Shown: positions 6,164 through 15,088 of the stretch, one piece after another
Layout of the letters: every line of letters begins with the position of its first letter
Numbering within the stretch: the first letter of the stretch is position 1
NCBI RefSeq assembly: GCF_900312745.1
Contig: NZ_OMPD01000005.1
Span: 1 to 64,000 of the forward strand
Origin: Aquimarina sp. AU58
Lineage (GTDB): Bacteria; Bacteroidota; Bacteroidia; Flavobacteriales; Flavobacteriaceae
DNA: 64,000 nucleotides
Direction of reading: 5' to 3'
Translations under genes and position numbers: made by a program
The notes under the pieces: generated by a model
The model's database searches: none
What the model was told of the DNA's origin: nothing
What the model saw: the letters and a program-made list of their open reading frames with translations, nothing else

Positions 6164-7411
6164 TTATTCTGCCCAATTAATTTTATGTGTTCTGTCGATA
6201 TAAATGATACCATCAAATGCTTTTCCGTAATAACCAATTTCAGTTTCGTTGTTTCTATATTGAGCACCTGCACCAGACATTACTATTAGCGGTTTTTCTA
6301 AATACAATCTTAAATCATCATTATATTTTGCTTTTCTAAGATTTACGAATGTATTAGGGGTTCCGTATTGTTTTAGGCAATGGGTAAATGTATTTTCTTC
6401 TGTTTTATCAAAACTAAATGTTTGAAAATCCCAGCCTACTTCATTTGCATTATTAGGGTAAGCAATAAAATCTCCCATACCAAAATCGGTGGCTATATTA
6501 AAATAGGATGAGTCATATATTTTGCGTAATTGATGCCCTGTAACATCTACACCTCCATTACCTACCCAATCTCCAACGTGAGCATTATGTGCCCAATACA
6601 ATGCCTTTGAATCTTCTCCATGATACTTCAAAATCCATTCAATATTTTCGGCCATATAAATATCCCGGAAATCGTGTTTACGTTGCTCAACATTTTGATT
6701 AATAGCGGTAACAAACTGGCCTAAGACTTCTATATGATGATATATTAAGCTGAATTCTTCCTTGGATGTCTTGTTTTTAAATATTTTATGATTTTCAATA
6801 AAATAGTTCTTCAATTTAGAGTAAGAAATATAGTAATCTGATTTCTCGCTTTCTTCTATATTTTGCCACAAATGTTTTTCAAATCCATCAATTACATAAT
6901 CAAAACCCACCAATTTTAAATACTCTTTGATTCGATTGACATCAGAAATTACATATTGCATTTCGCATCCATAAATGTGAATTTTATCCGTGTGATTTTG
7001 ATTGTATTCTCTTAACCAATTCATTAATTGATAAAACTCCTTGGTCATATATCGCCATGTAGAATTATGGTTTTTTAAAATGGCTTCTAAATCATCTCTT
7101 TTACCTTGAATGAAGTCATTTAAGTATTGTCCTTCTCCAAAACCGGTTTCAATAATAAAAACCTTAAAACCGTGTTTTTCGGATAAGTACTTCATTAATT
7201 CTTCTGCAAGAATGTTAAATTCAGCCGTTCCATGAGTGTCTTCACCATACCCAAAAATACGTACATCTTTGAGTTCTTTATCGAGAAATGAAAATGAGTT
7301 AGCTGCTATGTTTTCAAACCCAGAAGCATAATTTGCCAGCTCAGAATTGCATTGTGAATTACATGATATGTATAAAATTGAAGTTATAAAGACACTTACC
7401 GCTAATCTCAT
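6164..7411 (-). CDS. Erythromycin esterase family protein
   Basis: 415 residues. The N-terminus (MRLAVSVFITSILYISCNSQ) is a signal sequence with Cys17 in a near-lipobox, so a lipoprotein is likely. The body is an erythromycin esterase / EreA-like domain: FGYGEDTHGTAEFN (the family's active-site His) near residue 55, the conserved Glu in FIIETGFGEG near 87, and ALYWAHNAHVGDW (second His) near 270. EreA/EreB hydrolyse macrolide lactones, but most bacterial homologues have other or unknown substrates, so resistance should not be assumed. It lies upstream of the peptide cluster on the same strand. Confidence 0.85.
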   Translation of the reverse strand: MRLAVSVFITSILYISCNSQCNSELANYASGFENIAANSFSFLDKELKDVRIFGYGEDTHGTAEFNILAEELMKYLSEKHGFKVFIIETGFGEGQYLNDFIQGKRDDLEAILKNHNSTWRYMTKEFYQLMNWLREYNQNHTDKIHIYGCEMQYVISDVNRIKEYLKLVGFDYVIDGFEKHLWQNIEESEKSDYYISYSKLKNYFIENHKIFKNKTSKEEFSLIYHHIEVLGQFVTAINQNVEQRKHDFRDIYMAENIEWILKYHGEDSKALYWAHNAHVGDWVGNGGVDVTGHQLRKIYDSSYFNIATDFGMGDFIAYPNNANEVGWDFQTFSFDKTEENTFTHCLKQYGTPNTFVNLRKAKYNDDLRLYLEKPLIVMSGAGAQYRNNETEIGYYGKAFDGIIYIDRTHKINWAE

Positions 7412-7745
7412 GTGTTCTATTAATTACAAAACAATTATTTCTTAGGTTTTTTCTTTCCTTCTTTCTTAATAGATTTAATTATTATTTCATGCTATTTTAG
7501 ATATCATAAAAAGGCTAACTGAAATCAAAAAAAGAATTGTTGCAAAATTTTCTTGCCGTCGAAGGGAATGAGGTTATTTTCCATATTCACAAAAACAAAT
7601 AATTGACTACCAATATCATTATTATATTTTGATACAACAGCAAGAAATTTTGTTGAAGCAAACATAGATTCAACTCTAAAAAAATTATAATGTAATTTGG
7701 GTTTTGTGACGAATACCCTATAAATTAGTGACGAATTATCTTTAT
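7412..7745. other. Intergenic region without gene
   Basis: 334 bp between two minus-strand genes. I see no ORF with coding character. A loose inverted repeat around AAATTTTCTTGC (7545-7556) and GCAAGAAATTTT (7640-7651) may be the terminator or operator region of the LytTR gene upstream on this strand. Confidence 0.4.
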
Positions 7746-10304
7746 CTAGAAATGGATTTTATCTAATTCGGAAACATATTTTGTGCTTACCGGTAATTTC
7801 TCATTATTAATCGTCACTTCGGTTTTTGATTTTGAATGTACTTTATCTAATCGAATAATATAAGATCTGTGAATCCTAATATATTCTAAAGGGTCGGGAG
7901 TAGATTCTATAAAGCAGCCAATTTTTGTTCTAAGGGTATAGTTTTTATGCTCTGTAATAATATCAATATAATTTCCAGAGGACTTAACATATAAGATTTC
8001 GTTAGTTTTTATTTTGATTTCTTTTTTACCTTCTTTAAATAAAATATACTTTTCATTTTTGTTTACCCGTTTTATTAATAAACGCATTAGTTCTCGAGTA
8101 AAACTTCGATTAGTATACAGTATTTTCATCCTAAGAAATAAATATATCAATAAAAGAATAGCGATTAGGCATGCTAGCTGAAACCACAAGGTTTTCCAGT
8201 AAGGAAGTTTAATAATAAAAGAGTACGTTTGTACATTTTCAGAACAATCTTTCTCATTATCACACGCCTTTACCATAAAAGTATAACTACCGTGTGGTAG
8301 TGAAGAAAACCTAATTTTTCGATTATCAGAGAATTGCCATTCTTCATCAAAGCCTTCTAATTTATATTTGTATTTTAATTTATTATTGGCAAATAATATT
8401 CCTTCAACAAAAAACTCAAGGTTATTTTCATTATACTTTAATTTTTGTGATCTAGAAGTAATCTGTATAGAATCATTAACTTTTAAGCTTTTAATTTTTA
8501 AAAAATAAGCACCGGGTTTATTTGATTCTAAAACAGATTTTGGAAAATACGTTATTCCTTTTTTTGTTCCTAACCATACTGTATCATCTATAATCTCAAT
8601 ATCTTCTATTTCATTACTAATTAACCCTTCTTGAACAGATACTCCTTTTATGTCGATATCCTTATCAACTCCAAATACAATCCTATTAACACCTTTATTG
8701 GTACAAGCCCATAGAACGTTTTCATTTTCAAAATAAATTTCTTTAATGGTGTTACTATTTAATCCATCTTTGGTATTTATTGTATATGTACTATCTTTTT
8801 TTACAACAATAATACCTTTGCCTACTGTAGCGAGATATAGTTCTTCTTTTTTAGGATGTATATCTATATCTTCAATTCTGGCATCAAAAAATGGTGTACC
8901 CTTCGGAAAAAATGAAGTGAAAGAGGTCTTATTTTGTTTAAATAAACCTTTAGAGGTTCCTATATACAACGTATCTTTTCTAATAATTGCATCTAGGACG
9001 CGATACGGAGTATCAATAGAGTTTACATATTCTGGTGTTATTATTCTCACTGCTCCATTACTTGATGCTAAAATAGTTGAACTACCATCTGGCTCCGAAA
9101 GTTTTAATGTATAGCCTAGATCAATATTTTTATTAAATGGGGTTATGAGTCTATTATTATTATAGATGAACAACTCGTTTTTTATAGTATCACTCGTAAC
9201 CAAACCATGAATATTACCAGTAGATTTACTAAACATTACAGCTTTTTTGTCTTGTTTAAAACGTACGATACATCCATCGGTTGTTGAAAAATACAATGCA
9301 TTATTTTCATCCTTTGCCAGGGAATTTACATGAGGGTTTTCTATAAATGGGATTCTTTTGTTTTTGATGCAAGGGTTCTTAATATAAAATACGCCAGAAT
9401 TTAATGTTGAAAACCAATACCCTCCATGGTGATCTATTAAAAAATTGGTTACCGATAATCCTTCTAAAAATGTGGTGTTTGTATTTCCATTAATATCAAC
9501 AATGCGAGCTCCTCCATGATGATATCCTACAAAAAACTGAGAATCATTTATCGTTTTAAGACCTAGAGGGCTATATTTATTTTTTATAGAAGTATGGATA
9601 TCTCCTTTATCGGTTATAACTTCTATTAATTCTCCATTAATAAAAATTGTATAAGACTTATTTCCTAAAGTAATAGCACTTCTTAATGTACCACCTTTTA
9701 GCCTGGTTTTTACTAAATGTTTGCTAAGTTCAGTAGTATCATTACTTAAAAAGAAAAACGGATTTTCTGAAAAAGTTTTTTTAGAAACTATATGTATACC
9801 TTCTACTAATTCAGTATCAGCCGGAGGTTGTAATATTTCCCCGCTTTTACTAATAATAATTTCACCATTAATTCCTTTTCCTCCAATATGTAACGATTGT
9901 TCAGCATCTAAATATATACTTTCTACAACCGATTTTTTACTAATCAGATTATTCAGTTTATCATTATAGTCATATAATTTTATTTCTTCAGACTTTTCAT
10001 CTATAAAGAATGTTTTTTGTGTATTTAAGGTTCTACACCAAATTTGACCATTAACCTGTGGGAAAAAATCTAAAACGGCGTCTTCTAGTTTCTCATTTGA
10101 TCCAAATTTTTCGAACTCATAACCATTATATCTAATAATACCTTTTTGAGTTGCCAACCATATATATCCTTTTTTATCCTGATATAAATCATATATCTGT
10201 GAGCTAGACAACCCATCATTTGTTCCATATGATGTATAGTTATAATCATTTTGGGCAAAGGAAAACGCAAAAAAGAATAAAAAAAGTAATCGGAATATCT
10301 TCAA
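7746..10304 (-). CDS. Membrane one-component regulator: propeller sensor, Y_Y_Y, TM, LytTR
   Basis: 852 residues. Signal peptide (MKIFRLLFLFFFAFSFA). A periplasmic two-bladed-propeller region of Reg_prop repeats follows (first DGLSSSQIYDLYQDKKGYIW at ~29; later KGLFKQN and NKGVNRI units) to ~residue 600. Next is a Y_Y_Y domain (~620-700, YKYKLEGFDEEW), one transmembrane helix (~708-728, LACLIAILLLIYLFL) and a C-terminal LytTR DNA-binding domain (~745-852, ILYVKSSGNYIDI and YIRIHRSYI). It has the sensor half of a hybrid two-component system but no kinase or receiver, so it should couple an extracellular cue directly to DNA. The likely target is a neighbouring gene. Complete, with no break seen. 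Confidence 0.9.
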   Translation of the reverse strand: MKIFRLLFLFFFAFSFAQNDYNYTSYGTNDGLSSSQIYDLYQDKKGYIWLATQKGIIRYNGYEFEKFGSNEKLEDAVLDFFPQVNGQIWCRTLNTQKTFFIDEKSEEIKLYDYNDKLNNLISKKSVVESIYLDAEQSLHIGGKGINGEIIISKSGEILQPPADTELVEGIHIVSKKTFSENPFFFLSNDTTELSKHLVKTRLKGGTLRSAITLGNKSYTIFINGELIEVITDKGDIHTSIKNKYSPLGLKTINDSQFFVGYHHGGARIVDINGNTNTTFLEGLSVTNFLIDHHGGYWFSTLNSGVFYIKNPCIKNKRIPFIENPHVNSLAKDENNALYFSTTDGCIVRFKQDKKAVMFSKSTGNIHGLVTSDTIKNELFIYNNNRLITPFNKNIDLGYTLKLSEPDGSSTILASSNGAVRIITPEYVNSIDTPYRVLDAIIRKDTLYIGTSKGLFKQNKTSFTSFFPKGTPFFDARIEDIDIHPKKEELYLATVGKGIIVVKKDSTYTINTKDGLNSNTIKEIYFENENVLWACTNKGVNRIVFGVDKDIDIKGVSVQEGLISNEIEDIEIIDDTVWLGTKKGITYFPKSVLESNKPGAYFLKIKSLKVNDSIQITSRSQKLKYNENNLEFFVEGILFANNKLKYKYKLEGFDEEWQFSDNRKIRFSSLPHGSYTFMVKACDNEKDCSENVQTYSFIIKLPYWKTLWFQLACLIAILLLIYLFLRMKILYTNRSFTRELMRLLIKRVNKNEKYILFKEGKKEIKIKTNEILYVKSSGNYIDIITEHKNYTLRTKIGCFIESTPDPLEYIRIHRSYIIRLDKVHSKSKTEVTINNEKLPVSTKYVSELDKIHF

Positions 10305-10482
10305 AATGATGACTATATATATTAAATTTTTAAAGCGTAATATTACAAAATAAGTCTGTTAATCATTTTAAAAAATTAAGTGAATTTTAAGTTAAAACCA
10401 CAAATTAAGTAATTTAATCCTGCATTGAAAATAACATAAAGTATCAAATACTAGTTGCGGAAAAAGTTATTTTTCCATAAAA

Positions 10483-10519
10483 AAAGCCCTCTGGATTATA
10501 GAATCCAGAGGGCTTTTTT
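10483..10519. terminator. Strong bidirectional terminator
   Basis: Twelve-bp perfect stem GCCCTCTGGATT / AATCCAGAGGGC with a four-base loop (10486-10513), flanked by an A-run and a T-run. It serves the minus-strand lyase gene ending at 10536. Confidence 0.9.
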
Positions 10520-10535
10520 GTAGAAATACTGTTTA

Positions 10536-11813
10536 TTAATTTAGAGCTTTTTCAACCTTAGCTTTTACTTTTTCTAATGCCTGTTCTAAGTCCCAGACCA
10601 AATCTTTAGCATGCTCTACACCTATTGATAATCTTACCAATTGGTCTGTAATATTCATTTCTTGTCTTTGTTCTTCATCTACACCTGCATGTGTCATAGT
10701 TTTGGGATGCTCTGCCAAACTTTCTGTACCACCCAAGCTTACTGCCAGTTTCATTAGTTTAAGATTATTAAGGAATATAAATGCTTCTTCTTCTCCCCCT
10801 ATAATATCAAAAGATACCATTGCTCCAGGAGCAGAACATTGCTTTTGAAATGTTTTATACCCTTCTGTTTCTTCTTCTAATAATCCCAAATAGTATACGT
10901 TTTCAATCTTAGGATGATTATTTAAATAATCAGCAATGATCTGAGCATTTTTCGTTTGCTGATCCATTCTTACCTTTAAGGTTTCTAAACTCCTAAGTAG
11001 TAACCACGCTGTATGTGGGCTTACCATATTCCCCAGGAAAGTACGAAGTGTTTTTACTCTTAACATTAATTCTGCATTCCCCAAAACTGCTCCTGCTATG
11101 AGATCACTATGGCCTCCTATATATTTTGTAGCAGAGTACAGTACTAAGTCTGCTCCACATTGTAAAGGGTGTTGCCATAATGGTCCCATATACGTATTAT
11201 CTACAGCTACCAAAGCTTTTCTGTCATTAGTACTAAATTGTTTGGCAATCTGGCTATATTTTTCGATATCGACAATATCATTGGTTGGATTGGCAGGAGT
11301 TTCGAGATAAATCATTGCTAATTGATCTGATTTTCCAGAATCTTCGATCATTTTAATCACTTCATCTGTACTTTGATTTGGCATTACTCCTATAGTATGA
11401 ACTCCTATTTTATCCAAAAAATGATGAATAAAATGATCTGTTCCTCCATATAATGGATTACTATATACTAGTAAATCTCCGGGTTTAAGGAATTCTAACA
11501 ATACTGTACTTATTGCAGACATTCCACTTTCAAAAACTGCACAATCATCTGCTTTATCCCATAAACATAGGCGATTTTCCAGGATTTCTAGGTTGGGGTT
11601 ATTAATTCTACTATAAATAAGACCAAGTTCTTCTTTTGGAGATTTCTCCCTTAAACCATAGGCTAATTCAAAAAAAGCTTTTCCCTCTTCTGCAGTTTTA
11701 AAAACAAAGGTTGATGTTTGAAAAATAGGGCACTTTATGGCTCCTTCTGATAATTCTGGCTTATAACCATGAGTCATCATTAAACTCTCGGGGTTAAAAT
11801 CGTGTTTCTTCAT
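10536..11813 (-). CDS. Cys/Met metabolism PLP enzyme, methionine gamma-lyase type
   Basis: 425 residues of the cystathionine-gamma-synthase / methionine gamma-lyase family. PLP contacts are visible: SGMSAISTVLLEF near residue 100 (phosphate loop), the substrate Tyr in NPLYGGTDH near 120, and the Schiff-base Lys in LYSATKYIGGHSD near 220; GGTESLAEHP near 375 closes the site. Which reaction it runs cannot be read off, but the divergent Lrp-type regulator matches the mdeA-mdeR pairing known for methionine gamma-lyase, where the product degrades methionine to methanethiol, ammonia and 2-oxobutyrate. Insertions at ~50-60 (LREKSPKEELG) mark a distinct subfamily. Confidence 0.85.
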   Translation of the reverse strand: MKKHDFNPESLMMTHGYKPELSEGAIKCPIFQTSTFVFKTAEEGKAFFELAYGLREKSPKEELGLIYSRINNPNLEILENRLCLWDKADDCAVFESGMSAISTVLLEFLKPGDLLVYSNPLYGGTDHFIHHFLDKIGVHTIGVMPNQSTDEVIKMIEDSGKSDQLAMIYLETPANPTNDIVDIEKYSQIAKQFSTNDRKALVAVDNTYMGPLWQHPLQCGADLVLYSATKYIGGHSDLIAGAVLGNAELMLRVKTLRTFLGNMVSPHTAWLLLRSLETLKVRMDQQTKNAQIIADYLNNHPKIENVYYLGLLEEETEGYKTFQKQCSAPGAMVSFDIIGGEEEAFIFLNNLKLMKLAVSLGGTESLAEHPKTMTHAGVDEEQRQEMNITDQLVRLSIGVEHAKDLVWDLEQALEKVKAKVEKALN

Positions 11814-12000
11814 TTATACTATTTTATTCTTTTTTAATAGTAGAGCTAATACCAATATAGATCAGCATATTTGCTATTATTTTCATAAATTGAATTGATA
11901 TCCTAAATACTCTTTTCAATCCTTAAAACTACATTTAAAAGAATTAAAAACCCTATTATTATCAATTTTAAGAAAAAATAGTATTCATTTTTCATTATAA

Positions 12001-12015
12001 TAGAATTTTATTCTA
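12001..12015. promoter_or_regulatory. Candidate Lrp-type operator
   Basis: TAGAATTTTATTCTA is a perfect 6-3-6 palindrome in the divergent promoter region. It overlaps the start of the lrp -7 box, the position expected for autoregulation. Confidence 0.45.
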
Positions 12016-12021
12016 TATTTG
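12014..12021 (+). promoter_or_regulatory. Candidate -7 promoter element of the Lrp gene
   Basis: TATATTTG fits TAnnTTTG and lies 33 bp before the ATG at 12054, the same distance seen for fumC. Confidence 0.45.
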
Positions 12022-12053
12022 ATATAGTATCAAGCTTTATATAGAAAATTATT

Positions 12054-12509
12054 ATGGATAAAATAGATCGGTCAATATTATTGTTATTACAAAAAGATGG
12101 TAAAATCACGATTAAAGAAATTGCAGAAAGATTAAACCTAACTACCACTCCGATTTTTGAGCGTGTCAAAAAATTAGAACGTGAAGGCTACATAAAATCA
12201 TATAAAGCTATTTTAGATCGTAAAAAAACAGGATTACAATTGATGGTGTTTTGTAATGTTACCTTAAATCTTCATCAAACCGATTATCTAAAAAAATTTG
12301 AAAAAGATATTCAACAATTCCCCGAAGTTGTAGAATGTTATCATGTAGCGGGTATGTTTGATTACTTAATTAAAATCTACGCAGAAGACATGGAACGTTA
12401 CCAGGATTTTTTATCTAATAAACTAGCTTCTCTAGAAAATATTTCTAAAGTACAAAGTTCATTTGTAATGACCGAAGTAAAAGATTTCTCATATCTACCA
12501 ATTCCATAA
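12054..12509 (+). CDS. Lrp/AsnC family transcriptional regulator
   Basis: 151 residues, standard length. N-terminal winged helix-turn-helix (residues 1-62: MDKIDRSILLLLQKDGKITI, then IAERLNLTTTPIFERVKKLE). The C-terminal RAM/AsnC effector domain (~68-145) contains the conserved VVECYHVAGMFDYLIKI motif that forms the amino-acid pocket between subunits. It is transcribed divergently from the methionine gamma-lyase-type gene, with 240 bp between them and a palindrome in the shared region. By analogy with MdeR it probably senses an amino acid such as methionine and controls that enzyme; the effector is inferred. Confidence 0.93.
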   Translation: MDKIDRSILLLLQKDGKITIKEIAERLNLTTTPIFERVKKLEREGYIKSYKAILDRKKTGLQLMVFCNVTLNLHQTDYLKKFEKDIQQFPEVVECYHVAGMFDYLIKIYAEDMERYQDFLSNKLASLENISKVQSSFVMTEVKDFSYLPIP

Positions 12510-12634
12510 AAAACTACTCATCTAAAATAAGAAGTGTTTTATATTTTCTAAAACATGTTTAATAAAATAATGTGCCAACTATCTTACATTTTTCTAAAAA
12601 TACATTTCGCTCCTATCGTTTAACTTGAAAACAT

Positions 12635-13963
12635 TCAATTCAAATTGGCACTACTGATTATACGCATATCAATAATTTTTTTCACTTTACCACTCTTATG
12701 ACCTAGTCCCCCTGGAGGTAAAATATCTATATCTGGTTTTGCTGTTAATTTATAATCTAAAAAAATCACTTTAAGCAAAGAATTTGATTTTATTAATTCT
12801 TCAAAAAAAACTTTTTTAAGATTCTCTACCTTCTCTTGGGTAAAATTTTCTCGAGTTTCAATTTGGAAATGAAAATGATCTCGGTTATTTACTTTTTGGA
12901 TAATACATTTATAAATATTAGAAAGTCCATTAACAGAAGTAACAGCTTTCTCTATTCCAGCAGGGTAAACATTTCCTCCAGCATATGTAAACACGTCATC
13001 TCCACGTCCTTTGATTTCACTAAAATAAGTACCAGTATGTCCACAATCACATGTTCCCTCACATACTTGTACTAAATCATGTGTATTGTACCGAATTAAA
13101 GGTACTGCTTCGCGTTGCAATGCTGTAATAATAAGCTCTCCTATTTCTCCCTCCTTACAATATTCTCCAGTTTCTGGGTTAATCGTTTCTGTGTAAAACA
13201 TATCATCCCATATATGAAGTTTACCATGAGAACATTCTGTTGCTATAAGCCCAAACTCTGTATTCGCGTAAATATTAAATATTTCAACATCAAATAATTT
13301 TTGAAAAGTCTGTCTAAACTCATCAGAAAAAACTTCTCCTACCAAAAATATTTTTTTCAAACTTAGTGAAGTAGTATCCATATTGTAATCGATACATATT
13401 TTTTCTAAATATGGTAAAAAAGAAGGCAAACAAATCATATAATCTGGTAAGCAATGTTTTAAAGCCCAAAGCTGATAATCTACACCAAGGTTTACCTCAG
13501 CAGGAATAGTTAAACCAATCAATTCTCCTGCAGATTGACAAATTAATCCACTAGCCCATGGTCCATATGCCATTACGCACAAACATTTTTCATATTGTTT
13601 TATCCCCGAAAATATAAAACTACGTACTTGAGAAATTACAGCATTATCAATATCATTTTTTGTGTACGGGATTATCTTTGGTTTTCCTGTACTACCAGAA
13701 GTTTGGCAAAAACGAACTACTTCGTTATCATTGACAAAAGGAGTATTTAAAAAAAGTTCTACTTCAATAATTGGAAGTTTCGATATATCTTCAATACCAG
13801 AGATATCTGATGGGTAAACTCCATGAGATTGTATTAAATCCCGGTAGTACTTTGACTTTTCTATAGCTTTTTTAAAGGTTGATACAAACAAAGTATTTTG
13901 TTGTTTATCGCTATAATCTTCTTTCAAAAGATTCATTCCGTTTATTACATCCTGATAATTCAT
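12635..13963 (-). CDS. PaaK-like acyl/aryl adenylate-forming ligase
   Basis: 442 residues of the phenylacetate-CoA ligase (PaaK) branch of ANL enzymes. Seen in order: the P-loop FCQTSGSTGKPKIIPY (~85-100), a Glu-containing FNIYANTEFGLIATE (A5-like, ~230), the zinc-type CEGTCDCGH and the ATP-binding KGRGDDVFTYAGGNVYP (~315-330). The C-terminal swivel domain ends with GGLGHKSGKVKKI, carrying the expected catalytic Lys. It activates a carboxylic acid as an acyl-AMP and perhaps a CoA thioester. It is the last gene of the minus-strand group with an ammonia-lyase and a TauD oxygenase, so cinnamate- or coumarate-like acids are plausible substrates. A 250-bp gap separates it from the dioxygenase. Confidence 0.85.
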   Translation of the reverse strand: MNYQDVINGMNLLKEDYSDKQQNTLFVSTFKKAIEKSKYYRDLIQSHGVYPSDISGIEDISKLPIIEVELFLNTPFVNDNEVVRFCQTSGSTGKPKIIPYTKNDIDNAVISQVRSFIFSGIKQYEKCLCVMAYGPWASGLICQSAGELIGLTIPAEVNLGVDYQLWALKHCLPDYMICLPSFLPYLEKICIDYNMDTTSLSLKKIFLVGEVFSDEFRQTFQKLFDVEIFNIYANTEFGLIATECSHGKLHIWDDMFYTETINPETGEYCKEGEIGELIITALQREAVPLIRYNTHDLVQVCEGTCDCGHTGTYFSEIKGRGDDVFTYAGGNVYPAGIEKAVTSVNGLSNIYKCIIQKVNNRDHFHFQIETRENFTQEKVENLKKVFFEELIKSNSLLKVIFLDYKLTAKPDIDILPPGGLGHKSGKVKKIIDMRIISSANLN

Positions 13964-14111
13964 AGAAGTTATCTATAGGTAACCTACAAAGCAATTAAAA
14001 AATGGTTTTAATAGTTAAACCATTTCAAACTCACAATGCCATAATACAGAATAATGTATATACAGCATCATGAATTCAAATTTGAAAAATAGGTTTGGTT
14101 AAAATAAAAAT

Positions 14112-14216
14112 TTACTTGTTTAAGCTATTAAATGCAAAATCTTCTCCAATACACAATGTTTTACATAAAGTTTTAGCTTTAAGTAAACGTAAACATCTTG
14201 TTATTAAAGATTTCAT
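14112..14216 (-). CDS. Possible 34-residue peptide directly after the TauD gene
   Basis: ATG 14216 lies two bases after the dioxygenase stop, and the frame runs 34 codons to a TAA (14112). The product is basic with three Cys (MKSLITRCLRLLKAK, then TLCKTLCIGEDFAF). The close spacing suggests translational coupling, and the position inside a small biosynthetic-looking operon makes a precursor peptide or small accessory conceivable. The alternative is chance reading of a 250-bp spacer. No homologue is recognised. Confidence 0.3.
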   Translation of the reverse strand: MKSLITRCLRLLKAKTLCKTLCIGEDFAFNSLNK

Positions 14217-14218
14217 GC

Positions 14219-15088
14219 TTACACGCCGGTGTATTTTTTGAGTTTTTCTGATGAAAAATGTAGTCTATACAGCTCTCTTCTTTCGTTATAATCATTAACT
14301 GCATAATGCAACAATTGATGATTATTCCATAAAATTAGAGTTCCTGGTTCCCAACGTACGCGACAGTTAAACTCTGGTCTTTCTATATGTTGATAAAGAA
14401 ATTGCAACAAACCTGCGCTTTCTTCTCTACTCATTCCTTCAAATTGTAATGTTGTAGTTCTATTAACATATAGAAAAGGCTTTCCTGTAAGTTCATTTAC
14501 ACAAACAGCCGGATGTATAGCCGTCTCTAATGGCATAGAGTCCATTACTTTTGAAACAACAGACTTTTCTTTTTCTAATGCTTTTAGTTCATTTTTCTTA
14601 TTTAACATCAATTGTGTGCTATGAACTACATTAAGGGATTTTACAATGTTTTTCATTGCCGGTGACAACTTTTCATAAGCAAGAGTAGAACTAGTAAACA
14701 TAGTATCTCCACCTTTTGATGGAAGTTCGACACTATATAACATTATTCCTTTTACCGGTTCTTCATAATAGCCCTGATCATGATGCCAAATACCACCAGA
14801 ATTCATTTTATCTCCTTTTTCCTTTATCACTTTACCAATTGGTGAGGTTTCTTTGGATTCTTTATCAAAAAAGAAATAATTTTTAGCCAGTTTACCAAAG
14901 CCGTTACAAAATCGAATGAATTGTTCTTCTGTTAAATTCTGGTTTCTAAAAACCAGTAGTTCTCTTTCCATCCAAAGTTCATGTATACTCTTTTGAATAG
15001 ATGGTTCCAGCTCATGAGATAGATCTATAGAAGATATCTCTACACCAAGGTTTCCTGTTAAATGTGTTAATTGAAGATCCATTATCAT
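14219..15088 (-). CDS. TauD/TfdA family Fe(II)/2-oxoglutarate dioxygenase
   Basis: 289 residues. The facial triad is visible: His-x-Asp in GGIWHHDQGYY near residue 98 and the distal His in LLHYAVNDY near 270. The 2-oxoglutarate-binding Arg follows in RRELYRLHF. N-terminal LGVEISSIDLS and ELWMERELLVFRNQ are typical of the family. The reaction is oxidative hydroxylation or desaturation of an unknown substrate. It overlaps the upstream ammonia-lyase gene by four bases (15085-15088), so the two are translationally coupled; the substrate is likely a derivative of the lyase product or its amino-acid precursor. ATG MIM and MDL are alternative starts two codons apart. Confidence 0.9.
   Translation of the reverse strand: MIMDLQLTHLTGNLGVEISSIDLSHELEPSIQKSIHELWMERELLVFRNQNLTEEQFIRFCNGFGKLAKNYFFFDKESKETSPIGKVIKEKGDKMNSGGIWHHDQGYYEEPVKGIMLYSVELPSKGGDTMFTSSTLAYEKLSPAMKNIVKSLNVVHSTQLMLNKKNELKALEKEKSVVSKVMDSMPLETAIHPAVCVNELTGKPFLYVNRTTTLQFEGMSREESAGLLQFLYQHIERPEFNCRVRWEPGTLILWNNHQLLHYAVNDYNERRELYRLHFSSEKLKKYTGV

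Noticed and set aside
6164-7411. Macrolide resistance gene
   Set aside because: The erythromycin esterase superfamily is broad; nothing in the sequence shows macrolide specificity.
7541-7655. Inverted repeat around AAATTTTCTTGC / GCAAGAAATTTT
   Set aside because: Imperfect, AT-rich and widely spaced; not strong enough to call a terminator or operator.
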